From JANMCE01 sp031360915 (GTDB lineage Bacteria; Actinomycetota; Acidimicrobiia; Acidimicrobiales; Ilumatobacteraceae): a DNA stretch of 23,651 nucleotides. Positions 7,040-15,026 of this stretch are shown piece after piece. The translations under genes were made by a program, and so were the position numbers. How positions within the stretch are numbered: position 1 is the stretch's first letter; each line of letters begins with the position of its first letter. Under the pieces are notes generated by a model. That model had not been told where the DNA came from. It saw nothing but the letters and a program-made list of their open reading frames with translations, and did no database searches. The stretch covers positions 1-23,651 of the forward strand of contig JANMCE010000240.1 in assembly GCA_031360915.1 (NCBI GenBank), in the 5' to 3' direction.

Positions 7040-8141
7040 CGTCTGCTCCTTTTTGACTACGACCTTCGTCGTATCTGGCGATGACTCTCGCCGCCACTAA
7101 GGCCGCGGCGTGGGCTCGTTCCTCGGACACTTCGACGTCGGCCGCATTGATCACAAGAGAGCCAAGCGCCTCGCCAACAGCGTCGAGTGTTGCCGCTGCA
7201 GTCTGAGTAAGGAGGGGAAGGGCGAACCACTCGGCATGCCAGCTGCCGGCCCCGCGCTCCAGCTGGTGAGGCTCGGCTCCGGTGATGATGGTGGCCAGGC
7301 CGGAGAATGACGCGGCGCTAGCCAACGCACGAATCGCGTCTATGGGGTTTCGTTTGTTGGGCATGGCCGTTGACCCGCCGGCTCGCATGGTGGCATCCCC
7401 CGATTGGGCGAGAAAGACCAGGTCACTGGCTACTTTCGCGGCCCATCGGACAAGCTGATCGATTGACTGGACAATGGTGACGATGGGTGTGCGGTCGGTG
7501 TGCCAAACAATGTCGCACGGATCGAGATCGAGCTCGTCAGCGATCCCTCGGCCGTCATCGTCGATGAGGCCAAGTCGGTCACCAATGGCGCCACCCAACT
7601 GCACGGGAAAGCTCAAACCATACAGGCGATCGATGGCGTCTACCAGTGGAGCCAACCAGTTCGCGCCTCGCAGGTTGAATGTCGTCGGCTCTGCCAGTTG
7701 AAGAAACGAGCGCGCCATCATGGACCTCGCGCCGAATGTGGCGAGATGAGTCCGCAACAAATCAGCGCATACCCGAGCTTGCTGATCCAACACCGTGGCG
7801 GCCGAGAGCAGCTGGAACATCATTGCGGTATCAACAATGTCCTGGGTGGTCGCACCGCGATGAACGCAGAGCGCTGCATCGGTGCTGAGATTCTCACGCA
7901 GATAGTCGAGCAGGGGAAGAACCGGTGTACCGGCGATCCATCCCTGGGCCAGCAGCGCTTCGGGATTCGGATGGACTCGCTCGCAGACAATACGGATCTC
8001 ATCGGCGGCCTCGGAAGGAATGATCCCCGCCTTTGCTTGTGAGACCGCGAGCGCAGCCTCGACGCCCAACATCGCCTGTACCCGCGCCCCGGGGGAGAAG
8101 AGTGCTGCCATCATCGGCGTGGTGAAACCGGGGTCGATCAT
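7026..8141 (-). CDS. pcaB: 3-carboxy-cis,cis-muconate cycloisomerase
   Basis: A 371-residue member of the fumarase/aspartase superfamily. It converts 3-carboxy-cis,cis-muconate, the PcaHG product, to 4-carboxymuconolactone. The superfamily signature GGSTAMPNKRNP is at residues 255-266, and the second conserved region HRGATTQDIVDTA is at 94-106. TTFNLRGANWLAPL (153-166) corresponds to the conserved TFGLK segment of PcaB. The length is like the shorter PcaB of actinobacteria and rhizobia, without the C-terminal extension of the Pseudomonas enzyme. The ATG at 8141 lies 3 bp after the pcaG stop, and the 3' end overlaps the truncated SDR by 14 bp. Its place directly after pcaHG supports the assignment. 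Confidence 0.92.
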   Translation of the reverse strand: MIDPGFTTPMMAALFSPGARVQAMLGVEAALAVSQAKAGIIPSEAADEIRIVCERVHPNPEALLAQGWIAGTPVLPLLDYLRENLSTDAALCVHRGATTQDIVDTAMMFQLLSAATVLDQQARVCADLLRTHLATFGARSMMARSFLQLAEPTTFNLRGANWLAPLVDAIDRLYGLSFPVQLGGAIGDRLGLIDDDGRGIADELDLDPCDIVWHTDRTPIVTIVQSIDQLVRWAAKVASDLVFLAQSGDATMRAGGSTAMPNKRNPIDAIRALASAASFSGLATIITGAEPHQLERGAGSWHAEWFALPLLTQTAAATLDAVGEALGSLVINAADVEVSEERAHAAALVAARVIARYDEGRSQKGADDGQA

Positions 8142-8144
8142 GAT

Positions 8145-8732
8145 TCAAACATCGAAGAAGACGGTTTCATCCGCACCCTGGTAGCGAATATCGAAGCGGT
8201 ACGTGGGAAGGGCGTCGTCATCGATCAACTCGGCGATGAGCGTGCCTCGTCGCTCGGCGGGAACCGAACGCATTACCGGATCCATGGCGTTAGCCGCTGC
8301 CTCCTCCGGAAAATAGACACGGGTGTAGGTCGGGTTCAGCATGCCGCGTGCCTGAATGACGATGTTGAGATGCGGTGCCTGTCTACCTCCGTCGGGCGCA
8401 GGAACGGCACCCGGCATGATGGTGAGGAACGCATAGGACCCGTCGCCGAACCCGGTGGCACAACGCCCGAATCCAAGGAACGCCGGGTCGAGTGCGGCAT
8501 CCGTGCGGTCGTCGTCGGGATGGTTGTACCGACCGGCGTCGTTGGCCTGCCACAGCTCCAACAACGCGTCCTCAATGGGTTTGCGGTCACCATCAAGCAC
8601 ATGGCCCTGAATGCGGATGCGATCGCCAAGGGTGTCGGGGGTGACCAAAACGTTTTGGCCCTCGGCGGCGAGACGCATCGAGAAGTAGGGCCCGACGGTT
8701 TGCGACGGTGTGACACCGAGCCGGTATCTCAT
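8145..8732 (-). CDS. pcaG: Protocatechuate 3,4-dioxygenase alpha subunit
   Basis: A 195-residue intradiol-dioxygenase-fold subunit that pairs with PcaH. The ATG at 8732 overlaps the pcaH stop in an ATGA junction. A longer reading in this frame lies inside pcaH and is rejected. The N-terminus RLGVTPSQTVGPYF is the PcaG hallmark, followed by ELWQANDAGRYNHP (60-72) and FLGFGR. The iron-ligand histidine pair of the beta subunit is not conserved: the equivalent place reads APHLNIVIQARGM, as expected for the non-catalytic alpha chain. It helps form the substrate pocket of the (alpha-beta)n enzyme that cleaves protocatechuate to 3-carboxy-cis,cis-muconate. Confidence 0.94.
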   Translation of the reverse strand: MRYRLGVTPSQTVGPYFSMRLAAEGQNVLVTPDTLGDRIRIQGHVLDGDRKPIEDALLELWQANDAGRYNHPDDDRTDAALDPAFLGFGRCATGFGDGSYAFLTIMPGAVPAPDGGRQAPHLNIVIQARGMLNPTYTRVYFPEEAAANAMDPVMRSVPAERRGTLIAELIDDDALPTYRFDIRYQGADETVFFDV

Positions 8733-9478
8733 CGCTCGAACGCTCCTGGCGTGGCCGAGGTGCCGCGCAAGACGATGTCCCAGGTGTAGCCGATAGCCCA
8801 GTTTTCCTCGGTGACGTTGTTGTCGTAGCGAGCCACCATGCGCTGCCGGGAATGGATCGGTGCCGCCTGGAAGATCGGGTCGAACGCGAACAGTGGATCG
8901 TCCGGGAAGTACATCTGGGTGACCAGTCGGCTGGGCAACGCTGGGCCGAGCAGCGAGAAGTGAATGTGGGCGGGTCGCCAGGCGTTCGGGTGATTGCCCC
9001 ACGGGTAAGGGCCGGGCTTGATGGTTGTGAAGCGGTACACGCCCTCGGCGTCACTTCGGCATTGACCCACACCGAGAAAGTTGGGGTCGAGCGGCGCCGG
9101 GAACAGGTCCTCGCGCCAGTGCATGTAGCGACCGCATGCATTGGCCTGCCACAACTCGATCAGTGTGTTTGGTACCGGCTCGCCGCCTTCGTCCAGGACT
9201 CGGCCGGTGATGATCGAACGCTGCCCGATGGCCTCCTCACCGGTGCCGCTGTTCGTGGTCAGGTCGGCATCTTCGACCTCGAGGTCGGCCCATGCGAAGC
9301 CCGGCCCGGTTCTTTCTGAGAGCGTGTGGGCGATGTTGACCAGCCCCATTTCGGGGGAGCGCTTGAGAGTCGACTTGTAGTCGGCATATCGGAATGGCGG
9401 ATGATCGCTGTGCGCCCGTGCGCCATGGTTGATGGTCACTTGGCGGCGCACCTTCATGCCGGCGTCGTAGTCACCCAT
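8729..9478 (-). CDS. pcaH: Protocatechuate 3,4-dioxygenase beta subunit
   Basis: A 249-residue catalytic subunit of the intradiol dioxygenase. The four non-haem Fe(III) ligands are visible: Tyr118 in CGRYMHW, Tyr158 in GPYPWGNH, and His171 and His173 in WRPAHIHFSL. ELWQANACGRY and DPNFLGVGQC are family blocks. The start ATG (9476-9478) shares one base with the pobA stop in TGATG, so translation is coupled to pobA. An internal Met8 is a possible alternative start. Together with PcaG it opens the protocatechuate ring between the two hydroxyls. Confidence 0.95.
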   Translation of the reverse strand: MGDYDAGMKVRRQVTINHGARAHSDHPPFRYADYKSTLKRSPEMGLVNIAHTLSERTGPGFAWADLEVEDADLTTNSGTGEEAIGQRSIITGRVLDEGGEPVPNTLIELWQANACGRYMHWREDLFPAPLDPNFLGVGQCRSDAEGVYRFTTIKPGPYPWGNHPNAWRPAHIHFSLLGPALPSRLVTQMYFPDDPLFAFDPIFQAAPIHSRQRMVARYDNNVTEENWAIGYTWDIVLRGTSATPGAFER

Positions 9479-10647
9479 CAGTACGGGATCCCGGTGTACT
9501 GCTCGGCCATCGCGGCCTGAGCGGCGGGGGAGCTGGCGAGGTAGTCCAGTTCGGTCTCCTGCATGCGATGGTCAAACTCGGTCTGGTCGGGGAACGTGTG
9601 CAACATGGTGGTCATCCACCATGAGAACCGCACGGCTTTCCACACCCGCTTGAGAGCCAGTGCCGAATAGTGGTCGAGGCCGTCGTCGGAGTGTTCGTCG
9701 TAGTGCTCCAGCAGGGCACGGGACAGGTAGAAGATGTCGGAGAACGCCAGGTTGAGGCCCTTTGCTCCGGTGGGTGGCACGATGTGGGCGGAGTCACCGG
9801 CGAGGAACAGGTTGCCGTACCGGAGTGGTTCACGTACGTAGCTGCGCAGCGGCGTGACGGATTTCTCGATGGACGGACCGGTCACGATGGCCTCGGCTGC
9901 CTCGGCCGGGAGGCGATGGCGCAGCGCGTCCCAGAACTGCTGGTCGCTCCAGTCGGCGGCCTTCGTATCTGCAGTGCACTGGATGTAGTAGCGAGACAGC
10001 ATCGGGTTTCGCATCGAGCACAGCGCGAACCCATCGGGGTGCCGGGCGTAGATCAGCTCGTGACTGACGGGCGGCGTCTCGGACAGCACGCCAAGCCAAC
10101 CGAACGGGTAGACCCGCTCAAACTCGGTGATCATCGACGCGGGGAACACGGTCCGACACACGCCATGGAACCCGTCGCACCCGGCGATGAAGTCGGCATT
10201 GACGCAGTGCGGCTGGCCGGCGTTGGTGAAGGTGACCGAGGGCGTTGCTGAGGTCGGGTCGTGCACGGCGACCTCGGCACAGTCGTCGTACACCACGAGA
10301 CCCTTCTGATCACCGATGTCGTAGAGATCTTTCTGCACCTCGGTTTGGCCGTACACCATCACCGCTCGACCCGACACTGCCTTGAAGTCGATGCGGAAAC
10401 CTTGCCCGTTGTTGGAGAGCTCTGTTCCGTCGTGCACGAAACCCTCGCGGTCCATGCGCTGACCGACACCGATCGAGCGAAGCAGTTCCACGGAGCCATG
10501 CTCCAGCACCCCGGCCCGTACCCGATCAAGGACGTAAGTACGGGTGCGCTGCTCGATGACGACACTCTCGATCCCTGCCTTCGCGAGAAGATGGGCGAGC
10601 AGCATCCCTGACGGCCCGCCCCCCACAATCGCCACCTGAGTACGCAT
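9478..10647 (-). CDS. pobA: 4-hydroxybenzoate 3-monooxygenase (FAD-dependent)
   Basis: A 389-residue class A flavoprotein hydroxylase. It converts 4-hydroxybenzoate with NAD(P)H and O2 to protocatechuate. The FAD-binding GGGPSG is at 9-14, the GD motif is LAGDSAHIVPPTGAKGLNLAF (283-302), and DRVRAGVLEHG (41-51) is the PHBH fingerprint. The substrate-site residues known from the Pseudomonas enzyme are present one position earlier: Tyr200, Ser211, Arg213, Tyr221, Pro292 and Tyr384. This supports specificity for 4-hydroxybenzoate rather than another phenol. It is first in the operon, with a promoter expected in the 134-bp gap to the divergent molybdenum hydroxylase gene. No Shine-Dalgarno sequence is evident. 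Confidence 0.95.
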   Translation of the reverse strand: MRTQVAIVGGGPSGMLLAHLLAKAGIESVVIEQRTRTYVLDRVRAGVLEHGSVELLRSIGVGQRMDREGFVHDGTELSNNGQGFRIDFKAVSGRAVMVYGQTEVQKDLYDIGDQKGLVVYDDCAEVAVHDPTSATPSVTFTNAGQPHCVNADFIAGCDGFHGVCRTVFPASMITEFERVYPFGWLGVLSETPPVSHELIYARHPDGFALCSMRNPMLSRYYIQCTADTKAADWSDQQFWDALRHRLPAEAAEAIVTGPSIEKSVTPLRSYVREPLRYGNLFLAGDSAHIVPPTGAKGLNLAFSDIFYLSRALLEHYDEHSDDGLDHYSALALKRVWKAVRFSWWMTTMLHTFPDQTEFDHRMQETELDYLASSPAAQAAMAEQYTGIPY

Positions 10648-10781
10648 ATCCGCAGGTTACGACAAACGCTCAGGCAACCCGATATGGTGCGCGTTCCTCT
10701 GCGTGGGACATGCAGTGGGCCCCGTTCAGCAGCGCCCGACTAGTTTCATCAGCAGGCAACCTGAGGATCAAAGGGGACAAT
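10648..10781. promoter_or_regulatory. Divergent promoter region pobA / molybdenum hydroxylase
   Basis: A 134-bp gap lies between two divergent starts and must contain the pob/pca operon promoter and the promoter of the plus-strand gene. No clear operator or consensus -35/-10 pair was recognised. AGGGG, 5 nt before the GTG at 10782, is the ribosome binding site of the plus-strand gene. No regulator of the pca operon (PcaR, PcaQ or PobR type) is adjacent. Confidence 0.45.
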
Positions 10782-13022
10782 GTGGCGAGCATTCTGGGCA
10801 ACCGGGTCGTGCGGGTGGAAGATCCGCGAATGCTGACCGAAGGGGGCATGTACGTCGAAGACGTCGCCATGCCGAATGCGGTGCATGTCACCTTCGTGCG
10901 CTCCCAGTTCGCCCACGGCACCATCCTGTCGATCGATACCGCCGATGCCGCCGGCATGCCTGGCGTACTCGGTATCTTCACCGGTGCACAGCTCGATCTT
11001 CCACCGTTCCCTCACGTCAACCCGATGTACCCGGACGGATGTGAGCGCCCGCTGCTGGCCCACGATCGCGTCCGGTTTGTCGGTGAAGCGATTGCCGCTG
11101 TCGTCGCAGACACGAAGGCGCAGGCCACCGACGCAGCCGAGATGGTGTTCGTCGATATCGACCCGTTGCCCGCCGTCATTGAACTCGATGACGCGCTCAG
11201 CGATGAGGTGCTGTTGCATCCCGAGGTCGGCTCGAACACGTACATGAAGTTCACGTCAGCCAACCAGGCTGATTTTAGTGGTTGCGAAGTAGTGCTGGGC
11301 CTTCGGGTCATGAATCAGCGCATTGCGGGTGCACCGTTGGAAACGCGATCGGGAATGGCCTACTGGGAGGGCGATCGGCTGGTGCACTACTCGTCGTGCC
11401 AGGGTGCCCATCCCACCCGCGAAATCTTGGGCAAGATCTACGGACTCGCGCCTGAGCAGATTCGTGCCGTGGTGCCCGACGTCGGTGGTGGCTTCGGCGT
11501 GAAGAGCCGCACCATTGGTGAAGAACTCACACTTGGTTGGCTGTCGAAAAAAGTCAATCGCCCGGTGCGTTTCACCGAGACCCGCACCGAGTCGATGCAG
11601 GCCATGCCGCAGGGTCGCGGCCAACGCATGGACATAACCATCGGCGGTACCCGTGACGGTCGCGTTACCGCGTACCAGGTCGACGTCGTGCAAGACGCGG
11701 GTGCCTACCCGTTGATGGGCGCGTTCCTTCCGGCCATGACCCAGCGCATGGTGCCTGGCGTGTATGACATTCCCAACTGTGGATTCAATGGCGTGTCGGT
11801 GGCCACCAACAAGATGTCGGTCACCGCGTATCGCGGGGCTGGTCGCCCAGAGGCTGCGCTCGCCATCGAACGAGCCATGGACTACTACGCAGCCGAGATT
11901 GGTATGGACCCGGCCGAGGTTCGTCGTCGCAACTTCATCCCGAAGTTCACCGAGGCGTACACCACCGGCATTGGCAATGTGTACGACGTCGGTGACTATC
12001 CCGAAGCGATGTCGAAAGTGCTGAAGGCTGCCGATTACGACGCGTTGCGAGCCGAGCAGGTACGCCGCCGAGCCGAAGGCGGTCCGCTTATGGGCATCGG
12101 TCTGTCGGTCTACGTCGAGATCACCTCTGGTGGTCCGGGTGTTGAGCACGGCAGCGTCCACCTGCTGGCCGATGGCCGATTGAAAGCGGTGTCGGGTGCT
12201 ACGCCGTACGGCCAAGGCCACGACACCACCTGGAAGATGATCGTTTCCGACCGTGCCGGGTTGAGCATGGATGATGTCGATGTGGTGCACGGCGATACCG
12301 ATCAGGTACCGTCGGGCGGCCTTACGGTTGGCTCGCGTTCGGTGCAGGTTGCCGGTTCGTCACTTGCTGATGCGACAGAAAAGTTGGTCGTGCTCGCTCG
12401 CCAACGCGCCGCCGACATTCTCGAAGCGTCTGTCGAAGATGTCGTGCTCGACGAAAGTGGCTTCCACGTCGTCGGCAGCCCCACTCCGGCAGTCGGTTGG
12501 GCCGAGGTTGCTGCCGCCCCCGGTGAGCAGCTCGTTGGTATCTCCGACTTCAAAGCAGCCTCGCCCACCTACCCGTTCGGGGCTCACGTTGCCGTCGTCG
12601 ACGTCGATCGGGACACTGGCAAAGTGGTGCTGAAGCGCATCATCGCAGTCGATGACGCCGGCACGCTCATCAACCCGTTGCTGGCTGAAGGCCAGTTTCA
12701 CGGCGGCCTCGCGCAGGGCATAGCGCAGGCGATCATGGAGTGGCAGCAGTTCGACGATCAGGGCAACCCGGTCACGTCGAACTTCGCCGACTATCCGGTC
12801 ATCTCCGCAGCCGAACTACCGAGCTTCGAGATGGTGCATATGGAGACGCCAACCTGGGTGAATCCGCTCGGCGCAAAGGGTGCGGGGGAGAGCGGCACGA
12901 TCGGTTCGATCCCCGCGGTGCTCAATGCCGTGGTTGACGCGCTGTCGCCGCTCGGCGTTCGCCATATCGACGGCCCCACCACCCCCGAACGCGTCTGGAA
13001 CGCCATCAACGCAGCGCGCTAG
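10782..13022 (+). CDS. Molybdopterin-binding large subunit, xanthine dehydrogenase / form II CoxL family
   Basis: A 746-residue large subunit of the molybdenum hydroxylase superfamily. The GTG at 10782 is chosen because AGGGG lies 5 nt upstream and the product then begins ASILGNRVVRVEDPRMLTEGG, as in relatives. The Mo-cofactor segments are present: VPDVGGGFGVKS, the active-site loop AYRGAGRPEAA (349-355 for AYRGAGR) and the C-terminal GAKGAGESGTIGS with the conserved Glu near residue 703. AYRGAGR marks form II, not the AYRCSFR of true CO dehydrogenase, so CO oxidation is not expected. The substrate is unknown; proximity to pobA hints at an aromatic or aldehyde substrate. The FeS (small) and FAD (medium) subunits are not adjacent. 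It ends 64 bp from the convergent vapC gene. Confidence 0.9.
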   Translation: MASILGNRVVRVEDPRMLTEGGMYVEDVAMPNAVHVTFVRSQFAHGTILSIDTADAAGMPGVLGIFTGAQLDLPPFPHVNPMYPDGCERPLLAHDRVRFVGEAIAAVVADTKAQATDAAEMVFVDIDPLPAVIELDDALSDEVLLHPEVGSNTYMKFTSANQADFSGCEVVLGLRVMNQRIAGAPLETRSGMAYWEGDRLVHYSSCQGAHPTREILGKIYGLAPEQIRAVVPDVGGGFGVKSRTIGEELTLGWLSKKVNRPVRFTETRTESMQAMPQGRGQRMDITIGGTRDGRVTAYQVDVVQDAGAYPLMGAFLPAMTQRMVPGVYDIPNCGFNGVSVATNKMSVTAYRGAGRPEAALAIERAMDYYAAEIGMDPAEVRRRNFIPKFTEAYTTGIGNVYDVGDYPEAMSKVLKAADYDALRAEQVRRRAEGGPLMGIGLSVYVEITSGGPGVEHGSVHLLADGRLKAVSGATPYGQGHDTTWKMIVSDRAGLSMDDVDVVHGDTDQVPSGGLTVGSRSVQVAGSSLADATEKLVVLARQRAADILEASVEDVVLDESGFHVVGSPTPAVGWAEVAAAPGEQLVGISDFKAASPTYPFGAHVAVVDVDRDTGKVVLKRIIAVDDAGTLINPLLAEGQFHGGLAQGIAQAIMEWQQFDDQGNPVTSNFADYPVISAAELPSFEMVHMETPTWVNPLGAKGAGESGTIGSIPAVLNAVVDALSPLGVRHIDGPTTPERVWNAINAAR

Positions 13023-13086
13023 CAGAGCGTTATCAGTAATCAGTATCGCTTGGCGTTTGTCCACATCACGTCGACTACCCTTCCGC

Positions 13087-13491
13087 TCACAACGTGAGAA
13101 GTGTGCTCGTGCCGACCGTTGCAAAGCGGGCCGCGAGGGTGCTGTCAAACGTTATGAGGGTGGCAGCGGTGAACCTGGCGGTGGCAGCTATCCAGGCGTC
13201 GTTGCCCTTGATGCCAGCAGCGCGACATGTGCCGAACGCGAGGACAAGATCGGAAGGCTCGTCTTGCAAACCGTCCGCAACGATGTTGACCACGCGAAGC
13301 CGTCGTGCAGCCCGGTACGTCCGTCGACGGGGTGAGTCGGCAGGAAGCGACGCCCATCCAACGGCGATTTCCCCGAGTGTGACGGCGCTGATCGTTGGTG
13401 GTTCCGTCGCCAAGCGCAGTGCGGCAACAACGGCTTCATGTCTGCGTTCGAACAGCTGAATCACCGCCGAGGTATCAAGTACAACCTTCAC
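13087..13491 (-). CDS. vapC: PIN-domain ribonuclease toxin (VapC family)
   Basis: A 134-residue PIN-domain protein, the usual VapC length. The acidic metal-binding residues are visible: Asp6 in VVLDTSAV, Glu41 in TLGEIAVG, Asp98 in GNDAWIAATA and Asp116 in LITFDSTLA. It is expected to be an Mg-dependent endoribonuclease that cuts tRNA or another RNA when its antitoxin is lost. The GTG start overlaps the antitoxin stop by 4 bp (GTGA), giving antitoxin-first order and coupled translation. It is convergent with the molybdenum hydroxylase gene, with no clear terminator in the 64-bp gap. The RNA target cannot be predicted. Confidence 0.9.
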   Translation of the reverse strand: MKVVLDTSAVIQLFERRHEAVVAALRLATEPPTISAVTLGEIAVGWASLPADSPRRRTYRAARRLRVVNIVADGLQDEPSDLVLAFGTCRAAGIKGNDAWIAATARFTAATLITFDSTLAARFATVGTSTLLTL

Positions 13492-13769
13492 GCAAGACCA
13501 AGTCGCTCGACTGCATCAGGCTCCGCATCCTCGGTGTCCCGATCCCTGTTGATTTCGGCGGCCAGGCCTGAGTCGTACTGCGCCCAATCCAGCCCGGTAA
13601 TTGTTTCGAGCCAGGCATCAACATTCCACGTTTGGTCCTCAGCAGTGATGGCCGTAAGAACCGCAATCGGCACGCCTGCGTCGGTGATGGTCACTGCCTC
13701 GGATTGCGCACGTTCGATCACTGCCCGGGTGTGATTGCGAAGGTCGCGCATGCTGGCCCTAGTCGCCAT
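13488..13769 (-). CDS. Phd/YefM-type antitoxin paired with the PIN toxin
   Basis: A 93-residue protein. The N-terminal segment MRDLRNHTRAVIERAQSEAV followed by TITDAGVPIAVLTAI is the Phd/YefM DNA-binding fold. The acidic C-terminal part (about residues 50-93) is the likely toxin-binding tail. The ATG at 13769 is only 8 nt from the operator palindrome, and no Shine-Dalgarno sequence is visible, so the mRNA may be leaderless. It neutralises the downstream PIN toxin and, by family knowledge, represses its own promoter, more strongly when bound to the toxin. Confidence 0.88.
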   Translation of the reverse strand: MATRASMRDLRNHTRAVIERAQSEAVTITDAGVPIAVLTAITAEDQTWNVDAWLETITGLDWAQYDSGLAAEINRDRDTEDAEPDAVERLGLA

Positions 13770-13777
13770 TTGGACAC

Positions 13778-13799
13778 TGTATCACAAAAGTGTGATACA
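13778..13799. promoter_or_regulatory. Toxin-antitoxin operator: perfect inverted repeat
   Basis: TGTATCACA at 13778-13786 is a perfect 9-bp inverted repeat with TGTGATACA at 13791-13799, separated by AAAG. It lies 8 nt upstream of the antitoxin ATG and probably overlaps its promoter, the position expected for autorepression by a Phd-type antitoxin. It is AT-richer than its surroundings. Confidence 0.75.
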
Positions 13800-14006
13800 C
13801 TGAGGTTACCGGCTGATTTGGGCTGGAGAGTGACGAGATCGCCAAACCGGCTGAAGCGAAGAAGCCGCGCCGCAGCCCGTACGCTGTCCCGGCCCGCGGC
13901 CACGCTGGCCGTCAGCCGTGACAGCGCTGGGGTTTGAACCGCGTCTCCGGTGAATCTGACAAGCTAGGAACCAGCGCACGCACGGTCCACGACACTTGGG
14001 GGAACA

Positions 14007-15026
14007 ATGGGAAAGCAGCTCGATTTCGGCATTATCTTCGGCATTCGCAACCTGCCCTCCCGACCCCGACCGCTGAAAGATCTATATCAACAGTTCATCC
14101 AGGAAGCGATCTATGCCGAGCAGCTTGGTTTCGATCACGCATGGAATGGTGAACATCACTTCAGTCAGGATCAGTGGGGTCCGTCGATGTTCCCGATCTT
14201 GGCCAACCTTGCTGCTCGCACCGAGCGCATCCGGCTCGGTTCAATGGTGGTATGTCTGCCGATGCATGACCCCGTTCGCATCGCCGAAGACGCTGCCACG
14301 GTCGACATCTTGTCGAACGGTCGCTTCGACCTTGGAGTCGGGGTCGGGTCAGCACCGCTTGAGTACGTAGTGCTCGGCGCCAACATGGCCGATCGCATGG
14401 CGCAACTGTGGGAAGGCTGCGACGTGCTCGACAAGTGCCTCTCAGGCCAGCCCGTGCAGCACGAAGGTCGTTTCTACCAGTACCCCGAGTTCACCATGAC
14501 CACCTATCCGGTCCAGCCCAAGGTGCCGATGTGGGTCGGCACGTTCGGCCCCAAGATGATCGATGAGACCGCCCGCCGCGGCTACCACCTCGGCTCGGGC
14601 GTGGCCGAACCCTTCGCCGCTCGCCTTGCCGCTCACGGTCACAACCCAGCCGATCACTATGCATGCGATCTCCGTTGGATTCACGTGGCCGAGACCCGTG
14701 AGAAGGCGTGGGACGAAGCCGAAGAGGGTCTGCACCACGTGCTGAAGTTCTACCGAGAGTGGACCAACCCCAACTCAGGAACCGATGCCAACGGGCCGCT
14801 GAAGGAACTACCGCCACTCGGCGAGTTCCGCAAGACGAAAGACATCGGCATGGTGCTGCCCTTCCTGGTCGGCACCCCCGATGACATTGCCGCCCACTTC
14901 CAGAGCTACAACCACCGACCCATCACCCACGTGGCTCTCGAGTTCAACCACGCTGGCATGCCCACCGAGACCGTCCGCAACTCCATGAAACTCTTCGCCG
15001 ACAACATCATGCCGATGTTCAACTAG
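14007..15026 (+). CDS. LLM-class (luciferase-like) flavin-dependent oxidoreductase
   Basis: A 339-residue bacterial-luciferase-fold monooxygenase-type protein. AEQLGFDHAWNGEHHFSQD (35-53) is the typical luciferase-like N-terminal block, followed by ILANLAARTERIRLGSMVV and NGRFDLGVGVGSAPLEY. The fold binds reduced FMN or F420; actinobacterial members often use F420, and the sequence alone does not decide. Substrate unknown. A purine-rich GGGGGA lies a few nt before the ATG. The 237-bp region upstream holds the toxin-antitoxin operator and otherwise nothing recognised. Its stop overlaps the convergent GNAT stop in a shared CTAG. Confidence 0.88.
   Translation: MGKQLDFGIIFGIRNLPSRPRPLKDLYQQFIQEAIYAEQLGFDHAWNGEHHFSQDQWGPSMFPILANLAARTERIRLGSMVVCLPMHDPVRIAEDAATVDILSNGRFDLGVGVGSAPLEYVVLGANMADRMAQLWEGCDVLDKCLSGQPVQHEGRFYQYPEFTMTTYPVQPKVPMWVGTFGPKMIDETARRGYHLGSGVAEPFAARLAAHGHNPADHYACDLRWIHVAETREKAWDEAEEGLHHVLKFYREWTNPNSGTDANGPLKELPPLGEFRKTKDIGMVLPFLVGTPDDIAAHFQSYNHRPITHVALEFNHAGMPTETVRNSMKLFADNIMPMFN

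Noticed and set aside
10653..10763. CAGGTT and AACCTG at opposite ends of the pobA/molybdenum hydroxylase gap as an operator pair
   Set aside because: Six-bp similarity about 100 bp apart is not convincing.
11256..12290. Long minus-strand open frame of 344 codons
   Set aside because: It is antisense to the molybdenum hydroxylase gene; its His/Arg-rich composition is typical of a shadow frame.
10782..13022. Assignment as aerobic CO dehydrogenase (coxL form I)
   Set aside because: The active-site loop is AYRGAGR, not AYRCSFR, and the small and medium subunits are absent.
13905..13950. GGGTTTGAACC-like string as a tRNA 3' end or attachment site
   Set aside because: No acceptor, D or anticodon stem can be folded around it.
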